A DNA stretch of 64,000 nucleotides from Streptomyces sp. NBC_01476 (GTDB taxonomy: Bacteria > Actinomycetota > Actinomycetes > Streptomycetales > Streptomycetaceae). The stretch covers positions 657,501 to 721,500 of the forward strand of contig NZ_CP109446.1 of the NCBI RefSeq assembly GCF_036227265.1. The letters run 5' to 3'. The notes below the pieces were generated by a model that was not told where the DNA came from, searched no databases, and worked only from the letters and a program-made list of their open reading frames with translations. The position numbers and the translations under genes were made by a program. Shown here piece by piece: positions 15,100 to 24,682 of the stretch. Every line of letters begins with the position of its first letter. Position 1 is the first letter of the stretch.

Positions 15100-15711
15100 T
15101 CAGTCGGCGGCCGGCTCCCGGCGCCGCACAGCCAGCTCGGCCGCGTGCTCGACCACACTGATCAGGACGTTCTTGGCGGACTCGCGCTCGCGCGCGTCGC
15201 ACAGCACGACCGGCACCCCGCCATCGAGGTCGAGCGCGTCACGGACCTTGTCCGGCTCGTGCAGTTCGGCGCCGTCGAAGCAGTTGACCGCGACGGTGAA
15301 GGGGATGCCACGCCGCTCGAAGTAGTCGACGGCCGCGAAACAGTCCTGCAGCCGCCGGGTGTCGGCCAGCACCACCGCGCCCAGTGCGCCCTGCGCCAGT
15401 TCGTCCCACAGGAACCAGAACCGGTCCTGCCCCGGCGTGCCGAACAGGTACAGCACCAGGTTGTCGCGCAGGGTGATCCGCCCGAAGTCCATCGCGACGG
15501 TGGTGGTCCGCTTGGACTCGACGCCTTCTGTGTGGTCCACCGGGCGGCCGAGCTCGCTCAGCGACTCCTCGGTACGCAGCGGCCGGATCTCGCTGACCGA
15601 GCCCACCAGGGTGGTCTTGCCGACACCGAAGCCGCCCGCCACCAGCAGCTTGAGCGCCACCGGCTCGTCGGCGGGCGGCTTGGGGCGGCGTTCGGAGCGG
15701 ACGAGGGCCAT
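15100..15711 (-). CDS. cvnD: Conservon small GTPase-like ATP/GTP-binding protein (CvnD)
   Basis: 203 residues with P-loop GGFGVGKTTLVGSVSEI (G1), a switch region around TTTVAMDFGRI, LFGTPGQDRFWFLWDEL (G3-like DxxG is replaced by GTPGQ), and VNCFDG in place of NKxD. These are the features of the MglA-like GTPases that form the last gene of Streptomyces conservons. Acts at the membrane with CvnA-C as a GPCR-like switch. Translation starts at ATG 15711, 94 bases after the cvnC stop. The order cvnA-B-C-D on one strand supports the call. A cytochrome P450 is often attached to conservons; none is seen here. Confidence 0.92.
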   Translation of the reverse strand: MALVRSERRPKPPADEPVALKLLVAGGFGVGKTTLVGSVSEIRPLRTEESLSELGRPVDHTEGVESKRTTTVAMDFGRITLRDNLVLYLFGTPGQDRFWFLWDELAQGALGAVVLADTRRLQDCFAAVDYFERRGIPFTVAVNCFDGAELHEPDKVRDALDLDGGVPVVLCDARERESAKNVLISVVEHAAELAVRRREPAAD

Positions 15712-15805
15712 GGTCTGTTCTCTACTTCCTCGGCGGATGCGTCCCTGGCGGGAGTGCGGATACCTCGGCGGTGACCGCGCCGGGCGGACGGGTTCGACAG
15801 GCGGC

Positions 15806-16198
15806 CTACAGGGCGCGCAGCCCGTTGATCACCTCTCGCAGGATGCTCTCGTCGGGCAGTTCGGCCGGCGGGACCGGCTTGTGGATGTGCACATGCTCGG
15901 CCTCCAGCAGATCACCGACGAGCACCCGCACCACCCCGACCGGCAGATCGAGGTCGGCGGCGAGTTCGGCCACCGAGGTGGCCTGCACCTGGCACCGCTC
16001 CACGATGTCCAGGTGCTCGGGCGACAGGGTGTGGTCCTCCAGGGCGGTGTCGTCCCCGGCGTCGGTCTCGCTCACCACCAGGGCGATCAGGTCGATCTTC
16101 GCCTCGGCCGCGTGGCTGGTCCGGCCGCGCGTCATCGCGTACGGCCGCACCACCGGGCCCGCCGCGTCGTCGTACCAGCGGTCCGATTCCGACGTCAT
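15806..16198 (-). CDS. cvnC: Conservon DUF742 protein (CvnC)
   Basis: 130 residues. It begins MTSESDRWYDD, followed by VVRPYAMTRGRT, the diagnostic opening of DUF742 proteins. The C-terminal half has the helix-turn-helix-like LDIVERCQVQATSVAELAAD and PVGVVRVLVGDL. In conservons DUF742 proteins contact the roadblock protein and the GTPase. Starts 34 bases after the cvnB stop. Confidence 0.9.
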   Translation of the reverse strand: MTSESDRWYDDAAGPVVRPYAMTRGRTSHAAEAKIDLIALVVSETDAGDDTALEDHTLSPEHLDIVERCQVQATSVAELAADLDLPVGVVRVLVGDLLEAEHVHIHKPVPPAELPDESILREVINGLRAL

Positions 16199-16232
16199 GA
16201 CACCCCCTCACCCCGTCCGTCAGCTCATCCGG

Positions 16233-16655
16233 TCAGCCGCTGAGCGCCGTGCCGCCGTCGGCGCGCGGCGCCGAGCCGAGATGGGCGCCCACCCGCTTGA
16301 CCAGCAGGGCCATTTCGTACGCGATCTGACCGACGTCGGAGTCCGCGTCGCTGAGGACCGCCAGACAGCTGCCGTCGCCGGCCGCGGTGACGAAGAGGAA
16401 TGCCTCGTCCAGCTCCACCATGGTCTGCCGGACGCCGCCGGCACCGAAGTGCCGGCCGACGCCCTTGGCCAGGCTGTGGAAGCCGGACGCGACGGCGGCC
16501 AGGTGCTCGGAATCCTCACGCGTGAGCCCGTCCGAAGCACCGATGGCCAGGCCGTCGCCGGAGAGCACCAGGGCCTTGCGGATACTGGCCACCCGGGCGA
16601 CCAGATCGTCAAGGAGCCAGCTCAGCTCACGTGTCGGACTTGATGGTGCGGTCAT
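16233..16655 (-). CDS. cvnB: Conservon roadblock/LC7 protein (CvnB)
   Basis: 140 residues of roadblock/LC7 fold: ELSWLLDDLVARVASIRKAL, LSGDGLAIGASDGL, FHSLAKGVGRHFGAGGVRQT, LFVTAAGDGSCLAVLS, and a final helix. These domains regulate MglA-like GTPases, here CvnD. The ATG overlaps the cvnA stop by 4 bases (16652-16655), so the two are translationally coupled. That is typical of cvnA-cvnB junctions. Confidence 0.92.
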   Translation of the reverse strand: MTAPSSPTRELSWLLDDLVARVASIRKALVLSGDGLAIGASDGLTREDSEHLAAVASGFHSLAKGVGRHFGAGGVRQTMVELDEAFLFVTAAGDGSCLAVLSDADSDVGQIAYEMALLVKRVGAHLGSAPRADGGTALSG

Positions 16656-19273
16656 CGACCGTTCCCCTCAGGTGTCGTTCTCGGTACCGATGTCGATGTG
16701 TCGTCGGTCTCCGCGTCGGCCATTTCACGACCGCGCTGCCAGCCGCGCTGGAAGGACGCCATCCGGTCGCGGACCTCGTCCGCGGAACGCTCCCTGGCCT
16801 CGTGCGCCGGCTGGGCGTTCTGCTGGGTGGCCTCGGTCCGCAGCTGCGGCGCGAGGCTCGCCTGCCGGATCCGGCGCGGAAGCACGGTACCGCCGCCTTC
16901 CGGGGTGGTGGCGTCCGGCGCGCGTGCCGCGGACCTGGCGGGCCGCCCGGAGGCTTCCGGGGACACCGGCTCGACAGGCTGGGCGGGGGGCAGCGGCTGC
17001 GCAGGGCTCCCGGCCCCGGCGGACGGCTGCGAGGCAGGCCCCGCGGCCCGCTCGGCGGCCGCTTTCACGGCTGGTTCCGCGACGGGTTCGGCGACGGGTT
17101 CCGCTGCTCCCGCGACCGGCCGGCCGTGGTCGGAGACCAGCACCGGAGCCCCCGCGCTGCGGCGCCGACGCGGCAACGGCAGCGGCTCGTCCGGCTCCGC
17201 CGGCTCCGTCTCGTCCTCGGGCACCAGGGCCGGCTCGTCGGCGTGGGCCGAGTGCTCCTTGTGCGTCTCGCCGCCGGACGGGTCCAGGCCCCACTGGCGG
17301 AAGGTGTGTTCGGTGTCGGCGGACGGCCGCAGCAGGTGCGGCTCGGGCATGTCGCCGATCCGGGTGGAACCCGTGTCGTCGCCGGTCTCGGTGAGCAGCG
17401 GCGCGGGGATCAGTACCACCGCGGTGGTGCCGCCGTAGGGCGACTGCCGCAGCGAGACCCGCACTCCGTGCCGCTGGGCGAGCCGGCTGACCACGAACAG
17501 GCCGAGCCGGTCGGTGTCGGAGAGTTCGAACTCGGGGGTCTCGGCGAGCCGGAGGTTCGCTTCGAGCAGCGCGTCCGGGGTCAGCCCGAGGCCGCGGTCG
17601 TCGATCTCCAGCACGAAGCCGTTGGCGACGGCCTCGCCGTTCAGCCGCACTTGGGTGTGCGGCGGCGAGAACACCGCGGCGTTCTCGATGAGTTCGGCCA
17701 GCAGGTGAGTGAGGTCGGCGACCGCGGCGCCGCTCACCGCGAGCCGCGGCAGCCGGCGTACTTCGATCCGCTCGTAGTCCTCGACCTCGGCGACGGCGGC
17801 ACGGACCACGTCCATCAGCTGCACCGGCTTGCGCCACTGCCGGGAGGGCGCGGCGCCGGAGAGGATGACCAGGCCCTCGGCGTGCCGGCGCATACGGGTG
17901 GTCATGTGGTCGAGGCGGAAAAGGTCGGCGAGTTCCTCGGCGTCCTCGGTCCTGCGTTCCATCGCGTCGAGCAGGGTGAGCTGCCGGTGCAGCAGCACCT
18001 GGCTGCGGCGGGCCAGGTTGACGAAGACGTCGGAGACGCCCTTGCGCATGTCGGCCTGGCGGACGGCGGCTTCGACCGCGGTGCGCTGCAGGATGTTGAG
18101 CGCCTTGCCGACCTGGCCCATCTCGTCGTCGGTGTACTGCAGCCGCGGCACTTCGGTCTCGACGTCGACCTGTTCACCGGCGGCCAGCCGGCGCATCACC
18201 CGCGGCAGCCGGGTGCCGGAGACCTCCTGGGCCTCACGGCGCAGCCCGGTGAGGTCGCGGATGAGGCTGCGGCCGATGCGGACCGAGACGATGACCGACG
18301 CGATGACCGCGATCAGACCGAAACCGCCGGCGATGGCCGCTTCGGTGATCACCGACGTGGACAGCGGGTCTTCCTGGGTGAATTCCAGTGACGAGGCATT
18401 GTCCAGCCGGCCCAGATCGTCGAAGACGTCGCCTGCCAGCGTGGGCCACTGCAGATGGGCCGCCACCACCGGGGCGTTCTCGGTACCGGCCGCGATCACC
18501 GCGTCCTGCGCCGCGCGGATCTCCTTGCCGTTGGTGCTCTGCCAGTACGCGTCATAGGGGCCGCGCAGTGCCGGGCCGAGCGCCTGCAGTTCGTCCTGGT
18601 AGTAGTTGCGCTCATTGGCGACGGCGAAGGTGAAGGAGGTGAGCTCGGCGGCGTTCATGTGCCCGCTGCTGATCGCCACGGTCATCAACGCGTCCTCGCG
18701 GCTGACCTGTTCGCGGGCCCGCATCAGGCCGACGCCGGCCCGGCGCCGACTGTCCTTGGCGGTGTCCGAGAGCGGGTTGAGGTCGTCGAAGAGATCGAAG
18801 GCCGGGGTGATCAGTCCGTTGTACGCGTCATAGGTGTCGTTGCGGGTGATGCGCTGGTTGTCGACCCGCTGGCGCAACGAGGTGGCGCCTTCGACGGTGT
18901 TGAGAAAGATGTCCAGCTTGTCCTGGGCGGTGCTGTCCAGTTCGCCACGCGCGTGCGAGGTGGCGATCTGGGTGCGCAGCTTGGCGATCGACGCGTCGGT
19001 GGCGTGTTCTTGCTTGCTGAAAGCGATACGGGCTTCGGAGTCACGGGGGTTGGCGACGTACATCAGCGCGACCTTGCGCTCCTGCTGGAGGCTGCTGATG
19101 ACTGCCTCTGCGGGGTAGCCGATGTTCTGCGCCACCGTTTTGATGTCCGGCCGTCCGAACACCGCGCGACCGGTGATCGTAGCGGCAAAGGCCCAGATGG
19201 CGGTGAGGGACACCAGGGGGATCAGCAGCAGCGCCACGATCTTCCGGCGGATCGTCGTACCGCGAAAGCGCAT
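16652..19273 (-). CDS. cvnA: Conservon sensor histidine kinase-like protein (CvnA) with nitrate-sensor-like domain
   Basis: 873 residues. A membrane helix at about 11-32, an extracytoplasmic helical NIT-type sensor domain (about 40-300) and a second helix (about 308-334) lead to a HAMP linker. A coiled region with LFRLDHMTTRMRRHAEG (His455 in the H-box position) follows, then a HATPase_c domain with N-box LTHLLAELIENAAVFSPP and later GLGLFVVSRLA-type G-boxes (here DRLGLFVVSRLAQRHG). The last roughly 210 residues are Pro/Ala/Glu-rich and disordered. There is no paired response regulator, as expected for a conservon, where the signal passes to CvnB-D. The start has GGGGAGG upstream. The stimulus is unknown. 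Confidence 0.9.
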   Translation of the reverse strand: MRFRGTTIRRKIVALLLIPLVSLTAIWAFAATITGRAVFGRPDIKTVAQNIGYPAEAVISSLQQERKVALMYVANPRDSEARIAFSKQEHATDASIAKLRTQIATSHARGELDSTAQDKLDIFLNTVEGATSLRQRVDNQRITRNDTYDAYNGLITPAFDLFDDLNPLSDTAKDSRRRAGVGLMRAREQVSREDALMTVAISSGHMNAAELTSFTFAVANERNYYQDELQALGPALRGPYDAYWQSTNGKEIRAAQDAVIAAGTENAPVVAAHLQWPTLAGDVFDDLGRLDNASSLEFTQEDPLSTSVITEAAIAGGFGLIAVIASVIVSVRIGRSLIRDLTGLRREAQEVSGTRLPRVMRRLAAGEQVDVETEVPRLQYTDDEMGQVGKALNILQRTAVEAAVRQADMRKGVSDVFVNLARRSQVLLHRQLTLLDAMERRTEDAEELADLFRLDHMTTRMRRHAEGLVILSGAAPSRQWRKPVQLMDVVRAAVAEVEDYERIEVRRLPRLAVSGAAVADLTHLLAELIENAAVFSPPHTQVRLNGEAVANGFVLEIDDRGLGLTPDALLEANLRLAETPEFELSDTDRLGLFVVSRLAQRHGVRVSLRQSPYGGTTAVVLIPAPLLTETGDDTGSTRIGDMPEPHLLRPSADTEHTFRQWGLDPSGGETHKEHSAHADEPALVPEDETEPAEPDEPLPLPRRRRSAGAPVLVSDHGRPVAGAAEPVAEPVAEPAVKAAAERAAGPASQPSAGAGSPAQPLPPAQPVEPVSPEASGRPARSAARAPDATTPEGGGTVLPRRIRQASLAPQLRTEATQQNAQPAHEARERSADEVRDRMASFQRGWQRGREMADAETDDTSTSVPRTTPEGNGR

Positions 19274-19440
19274 GGCCTCCCCAACGTCTCCCCCACTTCG
19301 GGGGTCCTGTGTCGCGTTTAAACGGCGTGAGCCTACTACTGCGTTCGGGGTAACTCGAAAGTTCGTCCCGCGGGTTGGGCAGGTCTGGCCGGAAACGTAC
19401 CTCCTGAATGCACCCGGTTTTTTCGGGGCAGGGACCTTTC

Positions 19441-19839
19441 ATGACGTTCGAGAGCCAATCGGTGTGGGAGGAAGAGGCGGTCGGTACTCCGCGGCTGCCT
19501 GATCCGGTGCGCGCCGCGGCGGTACGGGCCGTACTGATCGTGTCGGTGGCGCTGATCGAGGCGGTGGTCGAGCTGCTGCTGGCGGCCGGGCACTCCTGGC
19601 TCACCGCCCCCATGATGCTGTTCACCGTGCTCACTTGTGTGGTCGCCACCTGGGCGGTGCTCGATGTATGGGTGACCCGCCAGGTGTGGAACCAGCGCAA
19701 CGGTGTGGTGTCCAGTCCGAGCAGCGCGGCGCGGGCGCTGCGCAGGGAGCGGCGCAGAGCCCGCCGGGCGGCGCGGTCGGCCGGGCGGCAGCGGGGCAGC
19801 CGCCGCCGGTATCACGTGCCACGGATGCACGGCGTCTGA
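19441..19839 (+). CDS. Small membrane protein, function unknown
   Basis: 132 residues with two adjacent hydrophobic helices (about 27-47 and 53-75) between a short acidic N-terminus and a strongly basic tail (RRERRRARRAARSAG). The tail suggests a cytoplasmic C-terminus binding phospholipid or nucleic acid. The ATG at 19441 has GGCAGGGAC upstream; an in-frame ATG at 19408 is possible. It is divergent from cvnA across 167 bases. I do not recognise the family. Confidence 0.65.
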   Translation: MTFESQSVWEEEAVGTPRLPDPVRAAAVRAVLIVSVALIEAVVELLLAAGHSWLTAPMMLFTVLTCVVATWAVLDVWVTRQVWNQRNGVVSSPSSAARALRRERRRARRAARSAGRQRGSRRRYHVPRMHGV

Positions 19840-19860
19840 ACGGCCGCCGCGCGCACCGTG

Positions 19861-22800
19861 TCACGGCCGCGGTTCCGCGGTTCCCGCGCCGGCCGTCGCG
19901 GCTTCCGCGGGGCGGCGGAACATCCGGGTGGCGGTGATCTCGCCGTGCACCTGCTCGCCGTGCGGATCGGGCACCGGCAGGCCGGGGCGCAGGTGCTCCT
20001 CCACGCTGATGTACTTCAGCCCGGCCCGCAGGTCCGCGTCGTTGCGCAGCCGGACCACGAGCGGGAATTCGGCGAGCGCCGTGGTGTCGAACAGTCCGGT
20101 GGTGTAGATGAGCTGCACGCCGAGCGCGTCGGCGACGGCCCGCTGGAGTTCCAGCAGATAGGTCGCGTTCGCGCGCCCGATGGGGTTGTCGAGGAAGAGG
20201 GTGCCGGCGTGCCGCTGCCGGTCCCGCCCGCGGTCGTTGCTGCGCAGCGCGGCCATGGTGCAGTACAGGGCGATGGCGGCGGTGAGCAGCTGGCCGCCGG
20301 AGAAGACGTCGCCCATCTGCCCGACCGGGACCCGCTCGGCGCGCAGTACGGCGTCCGGTTTGAGGATCTCCACCGCGATACCGCGGGGCTCCAGCGCGGC
20401 GGCGACCGCCCGCAGCAGCAGCGTCATACCGTCCCGGCGCAGGTCGGAGTTCTTGCGGACGGCGGCCCTGGTCGCCTCGTCGATGACCTCGCCGAGGCGT
20501 TCGGAGAGCACCGCCTGGTCGGGGTCCTCGAAGCGGATACGCAGGAACTCCTGCCCTGACCACTCGCCCAGCCCCTCGGGGAGCCGGGAGAGCCGCTGGG
20601 CGGAGCGCAGCGTGGCCAGCGACGACTCGACCAGGCCGCGCAGCCGGTCCACGATGCTGTCGCGGTTCCGCTCCAGCTGGCTCAGCTCGTCGGTGAGCAC
20701 CCGCAGCCGGGGGGCGAAGGCGGTGGCCCAGGCGGCGGCGTGGTCGGGCAGCGCGGCGGCGGGCAGTTCCCTGATCTGCTGGCGGGCCGGGGTGCGCACC
20801 TGCTCGTAGCGGACCGCGTTGGCGTGCCGGATGAGGACGTCGGCGGCCTCGCGCAGCTGTGTCTCGGCGGTGGACAGGTCCGCGGCGCAGCCGCGCAGGC
20901 CGCGCCGGGCCTCGGCGGCGGCCTGCCGGGCCTCTTCCGGGCTGCCGGGGTACGGCTCCGGTTCCTCGTCCTCCGCCGCGGCCTGGGGGCCGTCCCGCAG
21001 CAGGTCACGGAGGGTCGCGGCGATCTCGTCGAAGCCGCCGGCCGCGTCCTCGGCGGCCCGGTGGGACCTGACGACGTCGGCGTGCGCGGTCCTGGCCTGC
21101 TCCAGCGCCTCGGTGCGGGAGGCCAGTTCGGTGGTGGCGGCGCGCAGTAGCTCCTGGGCGTGCTCGGCGTCGCGGGGGCGCAGTTCCGCCGGCAGTTCGG
21201 TGTGCGCGTCGCCGTCGGCCGGGGCGAGGCGTTCGGCGTCGCCGCGCAGCCGGCCGAGGCGCTCACTGGCGATGGACTGGCGGGATTCCAGGGTCTGCAC
21301 CAGTTGTTCGGCCCGGGCCGCGGCGGCCTGCCGGGACGGGCCGTCGGCGCCGTCCGGGCCTTCGAGGAGCCGGGCGGCCCGGCTGCGGACCTTGTTGGTG
21401 AGGCGTTCGAGTTCGGCGAGGGCGGCGTTCTCGGTGCTTTCCGCGCGGGCCTGTTCGGCGCGCAGGTCGGCGCCGACGCCGACCTTCTCGTAGACCTGGG
21501 AGGCGGCGCGGTACGCCTCCCGCAGGGCGGGCAGCGACTGGGCCGAGGGCGCGGTGGCCGTGGTGTCCGGGCCGTCCTCGGGGGCGCCGGCGATCTCGGA
21601 GCGTTCCGCGCGCAGGACCCTGGCGGTGCGGCGGGCGTCGTCGGAGGCACGCTGGGCGGCGCGGCGGTCCTCGTCGGCGGCGCGGGCCCGGGCCAGGCAC
21701 GCCTCGGCGCGGGCCTCCGCCTCAGCGGCGTCGGCGGCCAGTTCCCGGTTGCGGCGCTGCCAGTTGGCCCGCTCGCGCAGCCGGTGGGCGAGTCCGGCGA
21801 GCGCGTCGGCCCTGCGGCGGGCCTGCTCGGCGGCGGTGCGGCGTACGTCGTTCTCACCGGCCGCCTCCGCGGCGGCGGCGTCGGCCTCGGCCCGCTCCTC
21901 GCGGGTGGCGGCGAGTTCGGTACGGGCCCGGTCGGCGGTCTCCTTGGCGGCGGCCACGTCCGCGGCCAGTTCGGCGAGCCGGCCCTGCGGGCAGGCGGTG
22001 CGCCAGGAGGCGAGCCGGGCGGCGAGGGTCCGGTCGTGGGCGAGCCGGGCGGCGAGCGTCCGGATCTCCTCCTCCCGCGCGGTGGCCCTGGCCCGCAGCG
22101 CCTGCCGTTCACCGTCGGCGGCCAGTTCGTCGTGCATCGCCGGGTTCGGCGGTACGAGGTAGATGTCCTGGGCGGGGCCGGTCGCGGGCGGCGGGGCGAG
22201 CAGGGCGGCGGCGGTGCCCACCGCGACGGTGGAACGCGGCAGCAGGGCGGCCTGGGCCAGTACGTCCTTGGCACGGGCGTAGGTGTCCGGGTCCGTCACC
22301 ACCACGCCGTCGACCAGTTCGGGGCGGGCGGCCAGCACCACGGCGTGGTCCACCGGGTCGACCGCCTGGGCGAGGTAGCGCCATCCGGGCAGCGCGGGGA
22401 CGCCGTGCTCCCCGAGGTACTCGACGGTGGCCAGGACGTCGGGGCCGGCCGGCAGCAGTCCGCCGTCTCCGAGCGCGCCGAGGATGCGGGCGTCGTCCGC
22501 CGCCGCGGTGCGCAGTTCGAACAGCTGCCGCTCCGCGGTGCTCACCGAGTCGTCGAGCAGTTCCCGCAGGGAGTCGGCGAAGAGGTCGAGTTCCGCCGGG
22601 GTGAGCGGGGTGTCGCCGGTGCGGGCCGGCCGGCCGCCGGGGTCGTCCTGGCGTGCGGTGGCGGCGGACCTGGGGCCGGTGTCCGTGGTCAGGGGACCGG
22701 CGCCCGAGTCCCCGTCGCCGGACCTCGCGGGCGCGCCGGCGCCGGAGGTGCGGGCGGCCGGGATCGTCGGCGCGCCGGGGGCGTCGGCCGGTGTGCCGGC

Positions 22801-24651
22801 GGTGGCCGCCGGGAGGCTGAGGAGCGCGGCGAGGCGGGGGTCGGCGGTCAGGGCGGTGGCCGCGACGGTGGCCGCGGAGCGCGCGGACTCTGCGGTGGCC
22901 AGCGCGTCCGCCGCGCGGGCGGCGGCGAGTTCGGCGCGGGCTTCGGCTGACGCGGCCTCCCGGGCCCTGGCCACCGCGCCGGTGGCGGTCTCGGCGGCGG
23001 TCCGCGCCAGGGCCTCCGCGGTCTTCTCCGCGTCGGCGGCGGCCAGCGCCGCCCTGGCCGGGTCGGCGTCGGGGGCGGAGTCGTCCAGCCAGCCGGCCCG
23101 TACCGCGTCGGCGGTCTCCTGCTCGACCTCGGCGAGGCGCTGTCCGAGGTGTTCGCTCTCGCTGCGGGCCCGCTGGGCCTCGGTGGCGGCGGTGGTCGCG
23201 TCGTGGTGCGCGGTCTCGGAGAGGGCCTGGAGTGCGGCCGAGCGCTCCTCCTCCGCGTCGGCCTGCTCCTCGGCGCGGGCGGCCGCGGCCTGCAGCGCGC
23301 GTACGAGGTCGCCGGCCGCCGTGGTGCGGGCGGCGAGCGCGGGGGCGGCGTCGCGTTCGGCCTCGCGGATGGCCGCGGTGACCCGCTGCAGCCGGTCACC
23401 GGCCGCGCGGTGGCGCAGTACGGTCTCGGCGGTCTGCCAGGCGGCGTGCAGGGTGCGGGCGTCGCCCAGTTCGCGGCGCAGCGCGCCGGCGTCCTTCTCG
23501 GCGGCGGCCAGCGCCAGTGCGGCGTGCCGGTAGGCGAGTTCGGCGGCGATCAGGGCGCTGCTGCCGCGGGCCTGCTCGGCGTCGGTGACCAGGTGCGCGG
23601 CCCGGGCCATGTGCTGGGCGAGTTCGGCCGACCGGCCGCGCTCCTGCTGGGCGCGGGCCGACAGCCGCCGGGTCAGGGCGCGGGTGCGGCGCTCGGACTG
23701 GGCGTGCACGGCGCGGGCCTGGTCGCGGGTGCCTGCGGTGGCGATGATGCGTTCCAGCAGTTCCAGCGAGCCCGCGGTGAAGTCGCGTTCGGCGGTCAGT
23801 TCGGCGCGGCGGCCCAGCTTGCCGGCGAAGCCGTGCACCAGGTCGGCGAGGCCGTCGGTGTCGCGGGTGTCGGTGACGGCGCGCAGCAGCAGGTCGGTGA
23901 AGTCGGAGTCCTTCTTGACCGCGAAGAGACCGGCCGCCTCGCCCTCGTCGGCGTTCATCTCCCGCTGGTAGCGGAAGAGTTCGGGGTCAAGGCCGAGGTC
24001 GCCGAGGTGTTCGTTCCAGCGGTCGTGGATCTCCTCCCAGACCACCTCCAGGTGCGGGTAGGCCTTCCCGGCCTCGGTCACCGCGTCCCGGAAGCCCTTC
24101 ATGGTGCGGCGCCGGCCGCGCGCACCCGACGTCCCGTCGACGAGCGGCCGGACCGCGGCGGACTCGGCGACCGGGAGCGCGTCCAGGCTCAGCCCCGGGC
24201 CCGGCCGGAAGGAGTACCAGGCCTCGGCGAACTTCCGCGGGTCCGGGGAGACCTGGCGGCCCCGCCACTCGCTGACCTTGCCGACCACCACGAGTTCACC
24301 GGTGAGGGTGTGCTGCCACTCCAGGGCCACGTGGCCGCAGTCCTCCGCCAGCAGGAACTTGCGCAGCACACCGGAGCTGGCGCCGCCGAGGGTGTTGCGG
24401 TGGCCGGGGAGCATCACCGAGAAGATCAGTTTGAGCAGCACGGACTTGCCGCCGCCGTTCTCCAGGAAGAGCACACCGGCGGGGGCCGGGCGGCGCGGCG
24501 GCCCGGACGGCTCGTCGGCGAAGAACTCACCCTGGGTGGGGGCGGGTCGCGGCACCGGTTCGCCGACGCCCCGCAGATCGAGCACGGTGTCGGCGTAGCG
24601 GGCGCCGGCCGGGCCGATGGAGTAGAGGCGGATGCGGGACAGCTCGTACAT
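19861..24651 (-). CDS. SMC-like ATPase of a MukB/MksB/JetC-type complex
   Basis: 1596 residues. The N-terminal ATPase half has Walker A FLENGGGKSVLLK (about 63-74). About 1100 residues of Ala/Glu/Arg-rich heptad coiled coil follow, broken by a non-coiled Pro/Gly/Thr-rich segment and a globular hinge-like part (about 590-780). The C-terminal half has signature VFSGGQLL (about 1449) and Walker B GTLFLDNPIG (about 1483). The residue after the Walker B Asp is Asn, where SMC/Rad50 ATPases have catalytic Glu. It is the last gene of a three-gene cluster with MksF- and MksE-like genes in canonical order, so it should act as a DNA-loop-extruding condensin-like motor. It is longer than typical MksB. 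No TOPRIM nuclease (JetD/MksG) is adjacent. Confidence 0.82.
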   Translation of the reverse strand: MYELSRIRLYSIGPAGARYADTVLDLRGVGEPVPRPAPTQGEFFADEPSGPPRRPAPAGVLFLENGGGKSVLLKLIFSVMLPGHRNTLGGASSGVLRKFLLAEDCGHVALEWQHTLTGELVVVGKVSEWRGRQVSPDPRKFAEAWYSFRPGPGLSLDALPVAESAAVRPLVDGTSGARGRRRTMKGFRDAVTEAGKAYPHLEVVWEEIHDRWNEHLGDLGLDPELFRYQREMNADEGEAAGLFAVKKDSDFTDLLLRAVTDTRDTDGLADLVHGFAGKLGRRAELTAERDFTAGSLELLERIIATAGTRDQARAVHAQSERRTRALTRRLSARAQQERGRSAELAQHMARAAHLVTDAEQARGSSALIAAELAYRHAALALAAAEKDAGALRRELGDARTLHAAWQTAETVLRHRAAGDRLQRVTAAIREAERDAAPALAARTTAAGDLVRALQAAAARAEEQADAEEERSAALQALSETAHHDATTAATEAQRARSESEHLGQRLAEVEQETADAVRAGWLDDSAPDADPARAALAAADAEKTAEALARTAAETATGAVARAREAASAEARAELAAARAADALATAESARSAATVAATALTADPRLAALLSLPAATAGTPADAPGAPTIPAARTSGAGAPARSGDGDSGAGPLTTDTGPRSAATARQDDPGGRPARTGDTPLTPAELDLFADSLRELLDDSVSTAERQLFELRTAAADDARILGALGDGGLLPAGPDVLATVEYLGEHGVPALPGWRYLAQAVDPVDHAVVLAARPELVDGVVVTDPDTYARAKDVLAQAALLPRSTVAVGTAAALLAPPPATGPAQDIYLVPPNPAMHDELAADGERQALRARATAREEEIRTLAARLAHDRTLAARLASWRTACPQGRLAELAADVAAAKETADRARTELAATREERAEADAAAAEAAGENDVRRTAAEQARRRADALAGLAHRLRERANWQRRNRELAADAAEAEARAEACLARARAADEDRRAAQRASDDARRTARVLRAERSEIAGAPEDGPDTTATAPSAQSLPALREAYRAASQVYEKVGVGADLRAEQARAESTENAALAELERLTNKVRSRAARLLEGPDGADGPSRQAAAARAEQLVQTLESRQSIASERLGRLRGDAERLAPADGDAHTELPAELRPRDAEHAQELLRAATTELASRTEALEQARTAHADVVRSHRAAEDAAGGFDEIAATLRDLLRDGPQAAAEDEEPEPYPGSPEEARQAAAEARRGLRGCAADLSTAETQLREAADVLIRHANAVRYEQVRTPARQQIRELPAAALPDHAAAWATAFAPRLRVLTDELSQLERNRDSIVDRLRGLVESSLATLRSAQRLSRLPEGLGEWSGQEFLRIRFEDPDQAVLSERLGEVIDEATRAAVRKNSDLRRDGMTLLLRAVAAALEPRGIAVEILKPDAVLRAERVPVGQMGDVFSGGQLLTAAIALYCTMAALRSNDRGRDRQRHAGTLFLDNPIGRANATYLLELQRAVADALGVQLIYTTGLFDTTALAEFPLVVRLRNDADLRAGLKYISVEEHLRPGLPVPDPHGEQVHGEITATRMFRRPAEAATAGAGTAEPRP

Positions 24652-24682
24652 GCGGCGGACTCTCGTCGGGTCGTGGATTCCG

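Noticed and set aside
19290..19310. Hairpin CCCCC-ACTT-CGGGGG near the cvnA start as an attenuator
   Set aside because: The stem is only about 5 bp, directly before the ribosome binding site, with no alternative pairing that I could find.
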